Source of the DNA: Duganella phyllosphaerae
GTDB taxonomy: Bacteria > Pseudomonadota > Gammaproteobacteria > Burkholderiales > Burkholderiaceae_D
Length of the DNA: 64,000 nt
Direction of reading: 5' to 3'
NCBI RefSeq assembly: GCF_001758785.1
Contig: NZ_LROM01000131.1
Span: 42,484-106,483, forward strand
The stretch's first letter is position 1. Every line of letters starts with the position of its first letter. Below are positions 1 through 9,158 of the stretch, piece after piece. Under the pieces are notes generated by a model, which did not search any database, was not told where the DNA came from, and saw nothing but the letters and a program-made list of their open reading frames with translations. A program made the position numbers and the translations under genes.

Positions 1-914
1 GCTTCAACGACACCGCGCCCGACATCATGTTCGCCATCGAAGGCATGGTCGGCAACCAGATGGAACCGGACCGTGGCGGCTACACGGCCGCCTACACGGC
101 CGAAAACGCGCCGCTGCGCGCCTACGGCGGCACCGACTACGTGGTGGCCAAGCTGGGCGGCGTGTGGGATGCGCTGCTGGGCGAAGGCCGCCGGGTGTGG
201 AACCTGACCGACTCCGACACCCACTTCAAAATCGTTGGCAGCAACAGCAGCGGCTACTTCCCGGGCGAATACGCCAAGAACTACGTGTTCAACAGCGCCA
301 CCGGCACGCCGACCGCGAAAGACCTGCTGCAGGGCCTGCGCTCGGGCAAAATGTTCTCGGTGTACGGCGACCTGGTGAACGCGCTCGACTTCAACCTGGC
401 CAGTACCAGCGACCGCAAGGAAATGGGCGGCGAGCTGAAAGTGGCCAGCGGCGAGAAGGTGGTGGTCACCATCCGCTTCAAGAGCCCGGCCAAGAACAAC
501 TATGAGAAGCCGGTGGATAGCGGCGCCTCGGCCAGCGTGAAACCGGTGGTGGACCACGTGGACCTGATCGTCGGCGACGTGGGCGCCAAGGCCGCGCAAG
601 GCACCGCCGCCTATGCGGTGGCTACCAATGCCAGCACCCGCGTGGTCAAGCGCTTCACCAGCGCCGACTGGAAGACGGACGCGGATGGTTACAACACCAT
701 CACCTATGAAACCACCGCGACCAGGAACCAGTACTTCCGCCTGCGCGGCACCAACCTGGGCACCGACGTGGCCGGCCTGACCCAAGCTGGCGAGCCGCTG
801 GCCGACCAGCGCACCAGCACCGCCGACGCCACCCAGCGCTTCAACGACATCAACGACCGCAACTACCGCAGCCTGTGGTTCTATTCGAACCCGGTGTTCG
901 TCACGGTACGTTGA
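1..914 (+). CDS. PHP/phosphoesterase-like protein, C-terminal part (partial)
   Basis: The frame is open from the left edge to a TGA at 912-914, so only the last ~303 residues are present and the start lies outside the window. The segment holds a Gly-rich stretch, then 'AAKLGGVWDALLGEGRRVW', 'DSDTHF' and 'GYFPGEYAKNYV'. This resembles the C-terminal half of secreted PHP-domain metal-dependent phosphoesterase-like proteins, in which a conserved Asp/His pair of this kind helps to bind metal. After about residue 130 it becomes a beta-rich tail. The catalytic N-terminal His motifs are not in view, so the enzyme call is inferred. It converges on the M4 protease gene that ends at 925, with only 10 bp between the stops. 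Confidence 0.55.
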   Translation, partial: FNDTAPDIMFAIEGMVGNQMEPDRGGYTAAYTAENAPLRAYGGTDYVVAKLGGVWDALLGEGRRVWNLTDSDTHFKIVGSNSSGYFPGEYAKNYVFNSATGTPTAKDLLQGLRSGKMFSVYGDLVNALDFNLASTSDRKEMGGELKVASGEKVVVTIRFKSPAKNNYEKPVDSGASASVKPVVDHVDLIVGDVGAKAAQGTAAYAVATNASTRVVKRFTSADWKTDADGYNTITYETTATRNQYFRLRGTNLGTDVAGLTQAGEPLADQRTSTADATQRFNDINDRNYRSLWFYSNPVFVTVR

Positions 915-924
915 TCGTCCGGCA

Positions 925-2745
925 TCACCTGGCCTCGTCGATGTCCGCGCCGACGTTGATGGCGGCGTAGGCGCGCTGCACGGCCAAGGCTTCCTTCGAG
1001 CCGGCGCCGTACAGCTCCTGCGCCGCCTCCAGGACCCTCGCGCGCGCCACCGCGTAGTTGGTCGATGACGTGAACTTGGTGCTCAAGGCCCGGAACCAGA
1101 TGCGGTAGGCCTTGTCGCTGCCGATCCCGGTCATCGCCTGCGGCGACTTCACCAGGTATTTGCTGTGGGCGTCGCTGGCCGGATCGGCGTTCGAGCCCTG
1201 CGCCAGGAAGTAGAACATGCGGTTATTCGGCCCGCTCGAATAATGCACGTCGAGTTGCCTGAGCGACGTGCTCCACGCGTCCACGCTCTTGCCATCGAGG
1301 CTGGGCTTGATCATGTAGCGCAGCGGCTTCTTGTCGCGGCTGATCTCCTGGCCCACCATCCAGTCGTTGCCCTTGTCGGGAATCGCCGCGCCGGTGCCGC
1401 CCGCGCGCGCGTACGCTTCCACCATCTCGCCGCCGATGTCCGAGTGCGACTCATTGAGGCCGCCCGATTCGCCCGAATACACCAGGTCCGCCGTGGCGGC
1501 GGTGACGCCGTGCGACATCTCGTGGCCGATCACGTCGATCGATCCCAGGTTGTAGAAATACGTGCCGCCGTCGCCGATGAACATGCACTTGCAGCGGTCG
1601 TCGTAAAAAGCGTTGTCGTACTCGCGGTCGATGTGGACGGCGATGTGGGTGGCGGTGTTGTTGCCATCGAGGGACTGCCAACCGAGCACGTTGCGGTTGG
1701 TGTCGTAGGTGTTCATCAACCCCCAGAAGGCGTTGACGGCGGCGGTCTGGCCGTTGGCGTCGCTGGTGCTGCCGCCGGTGTACTGCTGGCCGTCGCCCCA
1801 GGTGTTGCTGGTGTGGGCATAGACGTCGCCGGGATCGGGGTTGACCATCGAGCTGTGATCGGCATTGGTAATCGCCATGCCGCCAAAGCGCCCGCCCTTG
1901 CCGCGCGTGGTATCGAGCATGCGGAACCGCTTGTCGTTCTGCGACGTGGACAGCGCCACCACGCCGTTGTATTGGCTGTTTCCTGTACCCGTTTCCGTGG
2001 CCGTTTGCAGCGCCTGCCACTGGGCGATGATCTCGCCGGTCCTGGCGTCGACGATGGTGTCGTGGTACACCGGCTGCTGGTCCTTGACCATGCGCGTCTT
2101 GACGTAATACGCCAGCGCGTAGCGCTGCACCACTTCGTGCACATCGAGCGCATTGAGTTCGGCCTCGGGCTTGGTGGCTGCTGCCGCCGTGCGCGCGGTG
2201 GCGACGACCGGGTAGAGCAGCAGTTCGGCCACCGGTTGCCAGCGGTGTTCGATCTTGGGCATCCCTTCGCGCACCGAGCGGATCGCCACGGTAATGGCCT
2301 GCTGCGGCGAGAGCTTCGGTTTCAGGTCGGCCGGTGCAGGAGCAGCAGCCGTGCCCTCGGCGCCGCCGGCAGCCGGGCTTTGCGCGCCGGGCCGGCGGTC
2401 GGTCACCGAAGCGCTGACGATGGCGCCGGCGGGGTCGGTCACCACCACCGCTTCCGATCCGAACACGCGCAAGCCCTGGTAAGTGTGCTGCACGCGCGAG
2501 ATTTTCTGGCCTTCGGCCCCGGGGTGGTGGGCGGCCAGGCGGAAGCTGTACTGGGGCGCGGTCAGCGTGCGGGTTGTGGCGCCGGCCTGGTCGAGGGTGG
2601 CCAGGCGCGCCAGCAGACTGGCGCTTTCCTGCGCCGAAGGCGGCGCCACCGGCCCGCCCATCATGGTGGGCGACAGCGGCTGGGCCGATGCCGATGCCGC
2701 AGTGGCCAGCGTGGAGAGCAGCAATAGAGACGTGTGCAGATTCAT
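925..2745 (-). CDS. Secreted M4 family (thermolysin-like) metallopeptidase
   Basis: This is a 606-residue secreted zinc endopeptidase. The ATG at 2745 is chosen because AGGAGG lies at 2751-2756 and the product begins with a typical signal peptide (MNLHTSLLLLSTLATAASASA); a longer frame to 2823 has no such support. An FTP/PepSY-type propeptide spans roughly residues 40-260. The catalytic domain carries HEMSH at residues 408-412 and, downstream, GGLNESHSDIGGE with the third zinc ligand Glu. The C-terminal alpha domain includes the SSGPNNRMFYFL segment expected around the active-site His region. The protein ends at 'GADIDEA', exactly where its upstream paralogue (2975-5530) continues into extra domains. 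The two proteins are highly similar and form a tandem duplication on the same strand. The likely role is extracellular protein degradation. Confidence 0.93.
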   Translation of the reverse strand: MNLHTSLLLLSTLATAASASAQPLSPTMMGGPVAPPSAQESASLLARLATLDQAGATTRTLTAPQYSFRLAAHHPGAEGQKISRVQHTYQGLRVFGSEAVVVTDPAGAIVSASVTDRRPGAQSPAAGGAEGTAAAPAPADLKPKLSPQQAITVAIRSVREGMPKIEHRWQPVAELLLYPVVATARTAAAATKPEAELNALDVHEVVQRYALAYYVKTRMVKDQQPVYHDTIVDARTGEIIAQWQALQTATETGTGNSQYNGVVALSTSQNDKRFRMLDTTRGKGGRFGGMAITNADHSSMVNPDPGDVYAHTSNTWGDGQQYTGGSTSDANGQTAAVNAFWGLMNTYDTNRNVLGWQSLDGNNTATHIAVHIDREYDNAFYDDRCKCMFIGDGGTYFYNLGSIDVIGHEMSHGVTAATADLVYSGESGGLNESHSDIGGEMVEAYARAGGTGAAIPDKGNDWMVGQEISRDKKPLRYMIKPSLDGKSVDAWSTSLRQLDVHYSSGPNNRMFYFLAQGSNADPASDAHSKYLVKSPQAMTGIGSDKAYRIWFRALSTKFTSSTNYAVARARVLEAAQELYGAGSKEALAVQRAYAAINVGADIDEAR

Positions 2746-2921
2746 CGTATCCTCCTGAACCCTGATGACGATTCCGGCGTGCATCGGATGATGGCGCCGA
2801 GTCCGCCTGAGCGGACAGGCCACGCTAGAACGACGGGGAGGAGGGGGTACTGTGGCAGATCAAGTTGCCGTAACCGGGAACCCCGGTCACTACCCGTTTC
2901 GATAAGTCACCTCTACCGAAT

Positions 2922-2951
2922 GGGGTCGGACCCCGTACGGGGTCCGACCCC
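2922..2951. repeat. 30-bp perfect palindrome between the two M4 protease genes
   Basis: GGGGTCGGACCCC (2922-2934), GTAC, then GGGGTCCGACCCC (2939-2951) form a perfect dyad; each 13-base half is itself nearly self-complementary. It sits between the stop of the upstream M4 gene (2975) and the promoter region of the downstream one. It has no T-run, so it is more like a REP-type repeat than a terminator, although it could stabilise the upstream mRNA end. A related GGGGTCGGAC half occurs near 63515. Confidence 0.75.
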
Positions 2952-2974
2952 GCACGGGTTTGCGGGTTGAGGGC

Positions 2975-5530
2975 TTACTGCGCAACCAAACTGACCTTAT
3001 CGATCACGAACGACGTCTGCTGCCACGAATCCTCGGTCGCCACGAACGATAACGTCACCGTTTGCCCCTTGTACGCGGACAGATCGAAGGTGCGCGCCTG
3101 GTAGCCGTCGGCGGCGTTGGCGTTCGAGTACGTGGCCAGCGTGCCCAGCACCGCGCCCGACCTGCTCTTGACTGCTACCACCAGCCGGTCGTAAGTGGCC
3201 CGGCCGATTTCATCGGTATCGATGTGCAGCGCAAAGCTCAGCTTGGCGCTGGCAGCCGACGACGGAATGGTCACGCTCTGGGTGAGCGTATCGGTGGTCC
3301 GTTTGCCGTTGCCGCCCAGCCAGGCAAAGCGCTGGCCTTCGAACGGCGCCTGGCCGCTGAAGCTGCCGATGGCGGTGGTGCTGCCGGCCCAGCCCGTGGT
3401 ACCCGCTTCGAAGCCGCCGTTGGTGATCCGTTCGCCGCCGCTGCCTGCGGTGACCACCGTCAGCGTGGCTTCGCCCGAGGTGGCGGTCTTGGCCGGTGAC
3501 GACGCGTCGCGTACCTGCGCCGTGAACACGGCGCCGTTATCGGCCTGCGTGGCCGTGAGCGAATAAGTGGGGCCGGTGGCGCCCGCGATCAGCGTGCCGT
3601 TGCGGTACCAGGTGTAGGTGTACGGCGGCGTGCCGCCGCTGGCCGCCACGCTGAACGAGGCGGTGGCGCCCACGGTGACCGCCACGCTGGCCGGCTGGGT
3701 GGCGATGCTGACGCCGCCGCTGCTGCCGGCCTCGTCTATGTCGGCGCCCACGTTGATCGCGGCATAGGCGCGCTGCACGGCGATCGCTTCCTTCGAGCTG
3801 GCGCCGTACAGTTCCTGCGCCACCTGCAACACCTTGGCGCGGGCGTCGGCATAGTTGGTGCTTGACGTGAACTTGGTGGTGAGCGCCTTGAACCAGATCC
3901 GGTACGCCTTGTCGTTGCCGATGCCGGTCATCGCGGCCGGGCTCCTGGTCAGATACTGGCTGTTGTAGTCACCGGACTCGGCTTTGGAGCCTTGCGACAG
4001 GAAGTAGAACATCCGGTTGTTGGGGCCGCTGGAATAGTGAACGTCGATGTTCTTCAGGTTGGTGCTCCAGGCGTCCGGGCTGCGGCCGTCCTTGCTGGGC
4101 TTGTACAAGTAGCGCAGCGGCTGGCCATCGCGGGCGATTTCCTTGCCGGTCATCCAGTCGTTGCCGCTGGCCGGTATCACGGTGCCGGTGCCGCCGGCGC
4201 GCGCGTACGCTTCCACCATGTCGCCGCCGATGTCCGAGTGCGATTCGTTGAGGCCGCCAGATTCGCCGGCGTAGACCAGGTTGGACGTGGCGTCGGTAAT
4301 GCCGTGCGACATTTCATGGCCGATCACGTCGATCGAACCGAGGTTGTAGAAATACTGGCCGCCGTCGCCGATGAACATGCACTTGCAGCCCGAGTCGTAG
4401 AAGGCGTTGTCGTAGGCATTGTCCACGTGGACCGCGATATAGCTCGCGGTGTTGTTGCCGTCGAGCGACTGCCAGCCGAGCACGTTCTTGTTGGTGTCAT
4501 AGGTGTTCATCAGGCCCCACAACGCGTTGACGGCGGCAGTCTGGCCGTTGGCGTTGGTGGTGCTGCCGCCGGGAATGTACTGCTTGCCGTCGCCCCAGGT
4601 GTTGGTGCTGTTGGTGTACACGTTGCCGGGGCTGGGGTTTTGCTGCGAGCTATGGTTGGCGTTGGTAATGGCCATGCCGCCGAACTTGCCGCCGGTGCCG
4701 CGCGTGGTGTCGAGCATCTGGAAATTGCTGCCGTTCTGGCTGGTGCTGATCGGCACGGCGCCGTTGTACTGGCTGTTGCCGGTGCCCACCACGGTTTGCA
4801 GTGCCTGCCACTGGGCCAGCACGTCGCCGGTCCTGGCGTCGATGATGGTGTCGTGGTAGACCGGCTTGCGGTCGACGATCATGCGCGTTTGCACATAATA
4901 AGCCAGGGCGTAGCGCTGCACCACGTCCTGCAGGTCGAGCGCGTTGAGCGCGTCTTCGGATTTGTCGGCGGCCTCGGGCGTGCGCACGGTGGCCATCACC
5001 GGGTAGATCAGCAGCTCGGCGGTCGGTGGCCAGCGGTGCTCGCCGGTGGGGGCGACTTTTTTGGCCACGCGGGCAATTGCGGCGTCAGCGTTGAAGGCGG
5101 GCTTGATGTTATCGAGTGGCGTGGCTTGCGGGCCTGCCAGGGCCACCGTACGGTCGGGGTTGCTGTCCTGCGCCACGTTGGCGTCCAGGCCGGCGCGCTT
5201 GTCGGCCACCGACAGGCTGACGATGTTGCCGCCGCCATCGGTCACCACCACCTCTTCGGAGCCGAACACCCGCAGGTCCTTGTAGGTGTGGTGCACGCGC
5301 GTGATCTTCTGGCCGTCCACGCCGGGATGCTGGTTGGCGAGGCGGAAGCTGTTGTCGCTGCCGAGGCCGCGTTGAGTGTCGCGTTGTGCCAGCGTGGCCA
5401 GCAGCGATTGGTCCTGTAGCGTGGCGGTTACAGCTGGAGTCGCAACCGGAGCTGCAGCCGAGGCGGGCGTCGTGACCATCAGCGGCATGGCGGCGATGGA
5501 GGCGGCTAGCAGGGTCTTACGTAAGTTCAT
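2975..5530 (-). CDS. Secreted M4 metallopeptidase with C-terminal Ig-like and jelly-roll domains
   Basis: This is an 851-residue paralogue of the 925-2745 protease. The ATG at 5530 follows GGAGAAGAA and opens a signal peptide (MNLRKTLLAASIAAMPLMV, cleaved near ASA-AAP). Propeptide and M4 catalytic domain match the neighbour almost throughout, with HEMSH at residues 405-409 and GGLNESHSDIGGD. After 'GADIDEAGSSGG' there is an Ig-like domain of about 85 residues (ATQPASVAVTVGATASFSV ... TYTWYRNGTLI). It is followed by a C-terminal ~150-residue beta-sandwich beginning 'ERITNGGFEAGTTGW', of the kind often used for substrate or surface binding. The extra domains suggest specialisation after duplication. 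Upstream runs a 300-bp AT-richer region with its own promoter. Confidence 0.93.
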   Translation of the reverse strand: MNLRKTLLAASIAAMPLMVTTPASAAAPVATPAVTATLQDQSLLATLAQRDTQRGLGSDNSFRLANQHPGVDGQKITRVHHTYKDLRVFGSEEVVVTDGGGNIVSLSVADKRAGLDANVAQDSNPDRTVALAGPQATPLDNIKPAFNADAAIARVAKKVAPTGEHRWPPTAELLIYPVMATVRTPEAADKSEDALNALDLQDVVQRYALAYYVQTRMIVDRKPVYHDTIIDARTGDVLAQWQALQTVVGTGNSQYNGAVPISTSQNGSNFQMLDTTRGTGGKFGGMAITNANHSSQQNPSPGNVYTNSTNTWGDGKQYIPGGSTTNANGQTAAVNALWGLMNTYDTNKNVLGWQSLDGNNTASYIAVHVDNAYDNAFYDSGCKCMFIGDGGQYFYNLGSIDVIGHEMSHGITDATSNLVYAGESGGLNESHSDIGGDMVEAYARAGGTGTVIPASGNDWMTGKEIARDGQPLRYLYKPSKDGRSPDAWSTNLKNIDVHYSSGPNNRMFYFLSQGSKAESGDYNSQYLTRSPAAMTGIGNDKAYRIWFKALTTKFTSSTNYADARAKVLQVAQELYGASSKEAIAVQRAYAAINVGADIDEAGSSGGVSIATQPASVAVTVGATASFSVAASGGTPPYTYTWYRNGTLIAGATGPTYSLTATQADNGAVFTAQVRDASSPAKTATSGEATLTVVTAGSGGERITNGGFEAGTTGWAGSTTAIGSFSGQAPFEGQRFAWLGGNGKRTTDTLTQSVTIPSSAASAKLSFALHIDTDEIGRATYDRLVVAVKSRSGAVLGTLATYSNANAADGYQARTFDLSAYKGQTVTLSFVATEDSWQQTSFVIDKVSLVAQ

Positions 5531-5833
5531 TTCTTCTCCCAATGGTGACACGGCGACGTGATGCCGACCGGAATGGCGACACTATTCCGCTTGCCATCGG
5601 CAAGTCAAAAAACCTCGAAAATGGGTCGGGCAAGAAAGAAATGGCTCAGATGAGTCATCGCATAGCGCCTTTACCTAAAGGCGAACTCTGCAATTTAGGG
5701 TGGGCCGCGATGCAACACTCTGAACAATATTTCCGTGAAAATCGCACGATTGTTACCGGTACGAATTACACTGTTTGAAGCCGGACGAGACGATAGCAGT
5801 CCGCCGGCCATCTACAGAGCGTGGGGATAGTTA
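5531..5833. other. Intergenic region between divergent M4 protease and ACT-like gene
   Basis: About 300 bp, clearly more AT-rich than the flanking genes, and expected to hold the two divergent promoters. I see CCTTTACCTAAAGG, a good dyad, near 5669-5682. I see no convincing small gene, RNA or terminator. A possible 78-codon frame at 5542-5778 has no ribosome-binding site or protein-like composition. Confidence 0.5.
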
Positions 5834-6490
5834 ATGTTGTCGATTGCGACTAAAGTTGAACGTATCGTGCGGGAGTCGGCCTTTCTGACGGAAGGGCTGA
5901 AGCGGGGACTGATCAACCTGTCGGAGCTGGCGCGGCAGTTGCAGCCGCAGCTCGAAAGTGATTTATGGAAGCCGGTCGGGCAAGCGGCCGTGGTGACGGC
6001 CTTGCGCCGCCTGGCCGAGCGGCTGCCGGAACCACCGGAAGGGAACATCGTGCTGGTGCAAAAGACCGGCGAGCTCACCACGCGCACCGAACTGACCGAG
6101 TACACGTTCCGCCACAGCGACACCATCCACGAGTGCCACCGCAAGCTGCTGGCCGCAACCGGGCCGCTGCGCGGCGCGTTCCTGACAGTCACGCGCGGGG
6201 TCAACGAGGTGATGGTGATTTGCAGCCGCACCTTGGCGCCGCTGGTGGAAGCGGCGTTCGAGGGTGAGCAATTGCTGGCACGGCTGGACGACCTGAACGC
6301 GCTGACCTTGCACCTGGCGCCGGCGGCAAGCCGCGAACCGGGCACCTATCAAGCCATCCTCAGGCAGCTGGCCTGGGACCGCGTCAACCTGGTCAACATG
6401 ATCTGCACCAATACCGAGCTGACGGTGCTGATCGAGCAAGACCAGACCGGGCCGGCGTTTTCCACGCTGGCCCGGTTCAAGATGCACTGA
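5834..6490 (+). CDS. Hypothetical protein with a C-terminal ACT-like segment
   Basis: 218 residues, soluble, with no signal peptide or membrane segment. The N-terminal half is helical (VERIVRESAFLTEGLKRGLINLSELARQLQ). The end, 'RVNLVNMICTNTELTVLIEQDQTGPAFSTL', resembles the second ACT domain of aspartate kinases and related regulators, where a 'NI..I.S..TEL...V...D...A...L' pattern is usual. A catalytic domain is absent. Small stand-alone proteins of this type are widespread and uncharacterised, so a ligand-sensing role is only inferred. The gene converges on argH with 10 bp between the stops. The start follows a weak GGGGATAG-like site. Confidence 0.7.
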   Translation: MLSIATKVERIVRESAFLTEGLKRGLINLSELARQLQPQLESDLWKPVGQAAVVTALRRLAERLPEPPEGNIVLVQKTGELTTRTELTEYTFRHSDTIHECHRKLLAATGPLRGAFLTVTRGVNEVMVICSRTLAPLVEAAFEGEQLLARLDDLNALTLHLAPAASREPGTYQAILRQLAWDRVNLVNMICTNTELTVLIEQDQTGPAFSTLARFKMH

Positions 6491-6500
6491 CCGACGCTGC

Positions 6501-7898
6501 TTAACCTTCCAGCTGCGAGCGCACGCGGGCAATCGCCTTGCGCACCTGGTTCGGTGCGGTGCCGCCGACGTGGTCGCGGGCGGCAACCGAGCCTTCCAGC
6601 GTCAGTACGGCAAACACGTCGTCGCCGATCAGCGGCGAATAGGCGCGCAACTGCTCGAGCGACATTTCCGACAGGTCGATCTTCAAATCGTCGCAGGCGC
6701 GCACGGCGTGCGCCACGGCTTCGTGGGCATCGCGGAACGGCAGGCCCTTTTTGACCAGGTAGTCGGCCAGGTCGGTGGCGGTGGCGTAGCCTTGCAGCGC
6801 GGCGGCGCGCATATTGTCGGGCTTGACGGTGATGCCGCCGGCCATGTCGGCAAAGATGCGCAGCGTATCGACCAGCGTATCGACGGTGTCGAACAGCGGT
6901 TCCTTGTCTTCCTGGTTGTCCTTGTTGTAGGCCAGCGGCTGGCCTTTCATCAGGGTGAGCAGGCCGGTCAGGTGGCCGTACACGCGGCCGGTCTTGCCAC
7001 GCGCCAGTTCCGGCACGTCCGGATTTTTCTTTTGCGGCATGATCGACGAGCCGGTGCAGAAGCGGTCGGCGATGTCGATGAAGCCAACCCGTGGGCTCAT
7101 CCAGATGATCAGCTCTTCCGACATGCGCGACACGTGCATCATGATCAGCGCAGCCGCTGCGGTGAACTCGATGGCGAAGTCGCGGTCGGAGACGGCGTCG
7201 AGCGAGTTGTGGCAGACGTCGTCGAAGCCCAGCGTGGCGGCCACGCGCAGGCGGTCGATCGGGAACGTGGTGCCGGCCAGGGCGGCGGCGCCCAGCGGCA
7301 GACGATTGACGCGCTTGCGGCAATCCTGCATGCGCTCGACATCGCGGCCGAACATTTCCACGTACGCCAGCATGTGGTGGCCGAACGTGATCGGCTGCGC
7401 CACCTGCATGTGGGTAAAGCCCGGCATGATGGTGTCGGCATTTTTCTCGGCCAGGTCGGTCAGCGCGCCGCGCAGGGCGCCCAGCAGACCGACCACGTCG
7501 TCGATGGCCGAGCGTACGTACAGGCGGATGTCGGTGGCCACCTGGTCGTTGCGCGAACGGCCCGTGTGCAGGCGCTTGCCGGCGTCGCCCACCAGTTCGG
7601 TCAGGCGTTTTTCGATATTCAGGTGCACGTCTTCGAGGTCCAGCAGCCATTCGAACTTGCCCGCTTCGATCTCGGCCAGGATCTGCGCCATGCCGCGCTC
7701 GATCTCGGCGCGGTCGGCCGCGCTGATGATGCCCTGGGCGGCCAGCATCTCGGCGTGGGCCAGCGAGCCCTGGATATCGGCCTTGGCCAGGCGGTTGTCG
7801 AAGAAGACCGAAGCGGTGTAGCGCTTGACCAGGTCGGAAACAGGTTCGTTGAAGCGGGCCGACCAGGCTTCGCTTTTTTTGGAGAATTGATCAGTCAT
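6501..7898 (-). CDS. argH: Argininosuccinate lyase
   Basis: 465 residues, the normal length for the family. It catalyses the last step of arginine synthesis, cleaving argininosuccinate to arginine and fumarate in the cytoplasm. The superfamily signature GSSIMPQKKNPD is present in the middle of the protein, as are the N-terminal TGRSRNDQVATD and the 'MPGFTHMQVAQPITF' segments that form the shared active site of the homotetramer. The start MTDQFSKKSEAWSARF is the usual one. It stands alone on the minus strand, with a 119-bp leader before the Abi-like gene. It lies one accessory islet away from a probable cyanophycin (Asp-Arg polymer) locus, but nothing shows co-regulation. Confidence 0.97.
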   Translation of the reverse strand: MTDQFSKKSEAWSARFNEPVSDLVKRYTASVFFDNRLAKADIQGSLAHAEMLAAQGIISAADRAEIERGMAQILAEIEAGKFEWLLDLEDVHLNIEKRLTELVGDAGKRLHTGRSRNDQVATDIRLYVRSAIDDVVGLLGALRGALTDLAEKNADTIMPGFTHMQVAQPITFGHHMLAYVEMFGRDVERMQDCRKRVNRLPLGAAALAGTTFPIDRLRVAATLGFDDVCHNSLDAVSDRDFAIEFTAAAALIMMHVSRMSEELIIWMSPRVGFIDIADRFCTGSSIMPQKKNPDVPELARGKTGRVYGHLTGLLTLMKGQPLAYNKDNQEDKEPLFDTVDTLVDTLRIFADMAGGITVKPDNMRAAALQGYATATDLADYLVKKGLPFRDAHEAVAHAVRACDDLKIDLSEMSLEQLRAYSPLIGDDVFAVLTLEGSVAARDHVGGTAPNQVRKAIARVRSQLEG

Positions 7899-8017
7899 GA
7901 TGGTTTTCTGAAGAGGTGCACTGAGGAGCCGTGTATCGGGGCGGTAAAAAGTCAGCGGTGATTATAAACCGCTTACTGCACAAAAATATGTCAACATTGC
8001 CGACTTTGCCATGCTAA

Positions 8018-8635
8018 TCATGGCTTGGTGGCCATATTTTGGCTCACTGCTTCCCACGTCGCGTGCCATTCCGAAACCTCGATGCACCGCCAGCGGATCA
8101 GCGTTCGAATGCTTTGCTGACGTTGCGGCAGGGGCTCGGCAAGGATAGGTTCATGATGGGCGATGCGGTTACGGAACTTGCGCAATGAATCGAGATCGAG
8201 ATAGATGGCCTGTCGGTTGAGGGCCGCGCTGTAGGCCGCAGGCAGGTTGGGAAACGCATGTCTGATATTGGCATCCCATACGCGCACTTGGTAGCGGCTG
8301 GTAAAAGCGTGGCACCAAAAGGCAAATTTAAGTTTTGCAATCACCTTGCCGGTTGCGCCTTTGACCATCCTGGCACGTGCGCGGCGCAATTCATCCTGCG
8401 GCTTGAAGTGCGATCCACGCGGATTTGGAAGGCTGTGTTCAAAGGTAGGATTCCACGGCCATTCTGCGCCGTAGGTCGCCGTCAGTGCTGCATCAACGCC
8501 GTTTCTTACCGCGACCTCGCAGACATGGAGCGATGCAAAGAATGCCGCCGAAGTCAGCGCGTGCCAGCTATATTTGCATATCAAGCACTTGGTACCTATG
8601 GTTGGTTGGACTCGGCTAGCAGAGAAGGGTTCCAA
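8018..8635 (-). CDS. Abi-like HEPN-family protein, N-terminus apparently degraded
   Basis: About 205 residues from a TTG at 8635. The body matches the Abi-like (abortive infection type) family: 'SAAFFASLHVCEVAVRN' early, and 'LRKFRNRIAHHEPI' with R155 and H160 forming the Rx4H motif that is the RNase active site in HEPN proteins. Family members normally start with a ~40-residue helical segment ending in an 'ALxLYxWN' pattern. Here the upstream codons read HGFRQLEPFSASRVQPTIG and then KYSWHALTSAAF, preceded by an in-frame TGA at 8651-8653, with no ATG and no clear ribosome-binding site. The first part therefore looks shortened or frameshifted. It may be a fading gene or translated from TTG. 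It is divergent from a GNAT gene and lies in a small accessory islet. Confidence 0.65.
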   Translation of the reverse strand: MEPFSASRVQPTIGTKCLICKYSWHALTSAAFFASLHVCEVAVRNGVDAALTATYGAEWPWNPTFEHSLPNPRGSHFKPQDELRRARARMVKGATGKVIAKLKFAFWCHAFTSRYQVRVWDANIRHAFPNLPAAYSAALNRQAIYLDLDSLRKFRNRIAHHEPILAEPLPQRQQSIRTLIRWRCIEVSEWHATWEAVSQNMATKP

Positions 8636-8679
8636 TTGCCTAAAACCATGTCAATATCGCTGTTTTCGCTAGGCTCGCC

Positions 8680-9114
8680 ATGACTACTTTGAAAATATGC
8701 ACCGACCGGACTGCGCTGGATCTTGACTTGGTGTACCGTTTTTTGAGTGAACAGTCCAGCTGGGCTAGGGGGCTGCCACGTCCCGTATTCGATCGGGCGG
8801 TGGCCAACTCCTTGTGCTTCGGCGCTTATACCAACGGCGGCCAGATCGGTTTTGCGCGGGTGGTGACCGACGGCGCAACTTTCGCTAATCTGGTCGATGT
8901 ATTCGTGCTGCCGGCGTATCGCGGCCATGGTTATAGCAAGCGCCTGATGGAAGCCGTGCTGGCGCATCCCGACTTGCAGGGACTGCGCCGCTTCACGCTG
9001 GCCACGGGCGACGCCCATGGCTTGTACGCACGATTCGGCTTTACCGCGCCATTGCGGCCGGCGTCGTTGATGGAGCGATACTTCCCGGAGATTTATGTCT
9101 ATCCGTCGAGTTGA
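8680..9114 (+). CDS. GNAT family N-acetyltransferase
   Basis: 144 residues covering the full GNAT fold. The acetyl-CoA-binding motif A is visible as 'VDVFVLPAYRGHGYSKRLMEAVL', with the R/Q-x-x-G-x-G/A pattern as RGHGYS. The closing 'ATGDAHGLYARFGFTAP' is typical of motif B. The substrate is not deducible. No partner toxin of the TacT type is seen: there is no DUF1778-like antitoxin beside it, and the sequence resembles housekeeping small-molecule or protein acetyltransferases. It is transcribed towards, and convergent with, the small immunity-like gene at 9159-9368. Confidence 0.88.
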   Translation: MTTLKICTDRTALDLDLVYRFLSEQSSWARGLPRPVFDRAVANSLCFGAYTNGGQIGFARVVTDGATFANLVDVFVLPAYRGHGYSKRLMEAVLAHPDLQGLRRFTLATGDAHGLYARFGFTAPLRPASLMERYFPEIYVYPSS

Positions 9115-9158
9115 TCGGCGCCAGGCCCAGCAGTCGTCTGCCACCGCTTCCAGCGGTA

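Noticed and set aside
8596..9144. Minus-strand frame antisense to the GNAT gene ending with a SDIDMVL motif like that of small nucleotidyltransferases
   Set aside because: The rest of the frame lacks the fold and the GS motif, and the opposite strand is a clear GNAT gene; the motif match is by chance.
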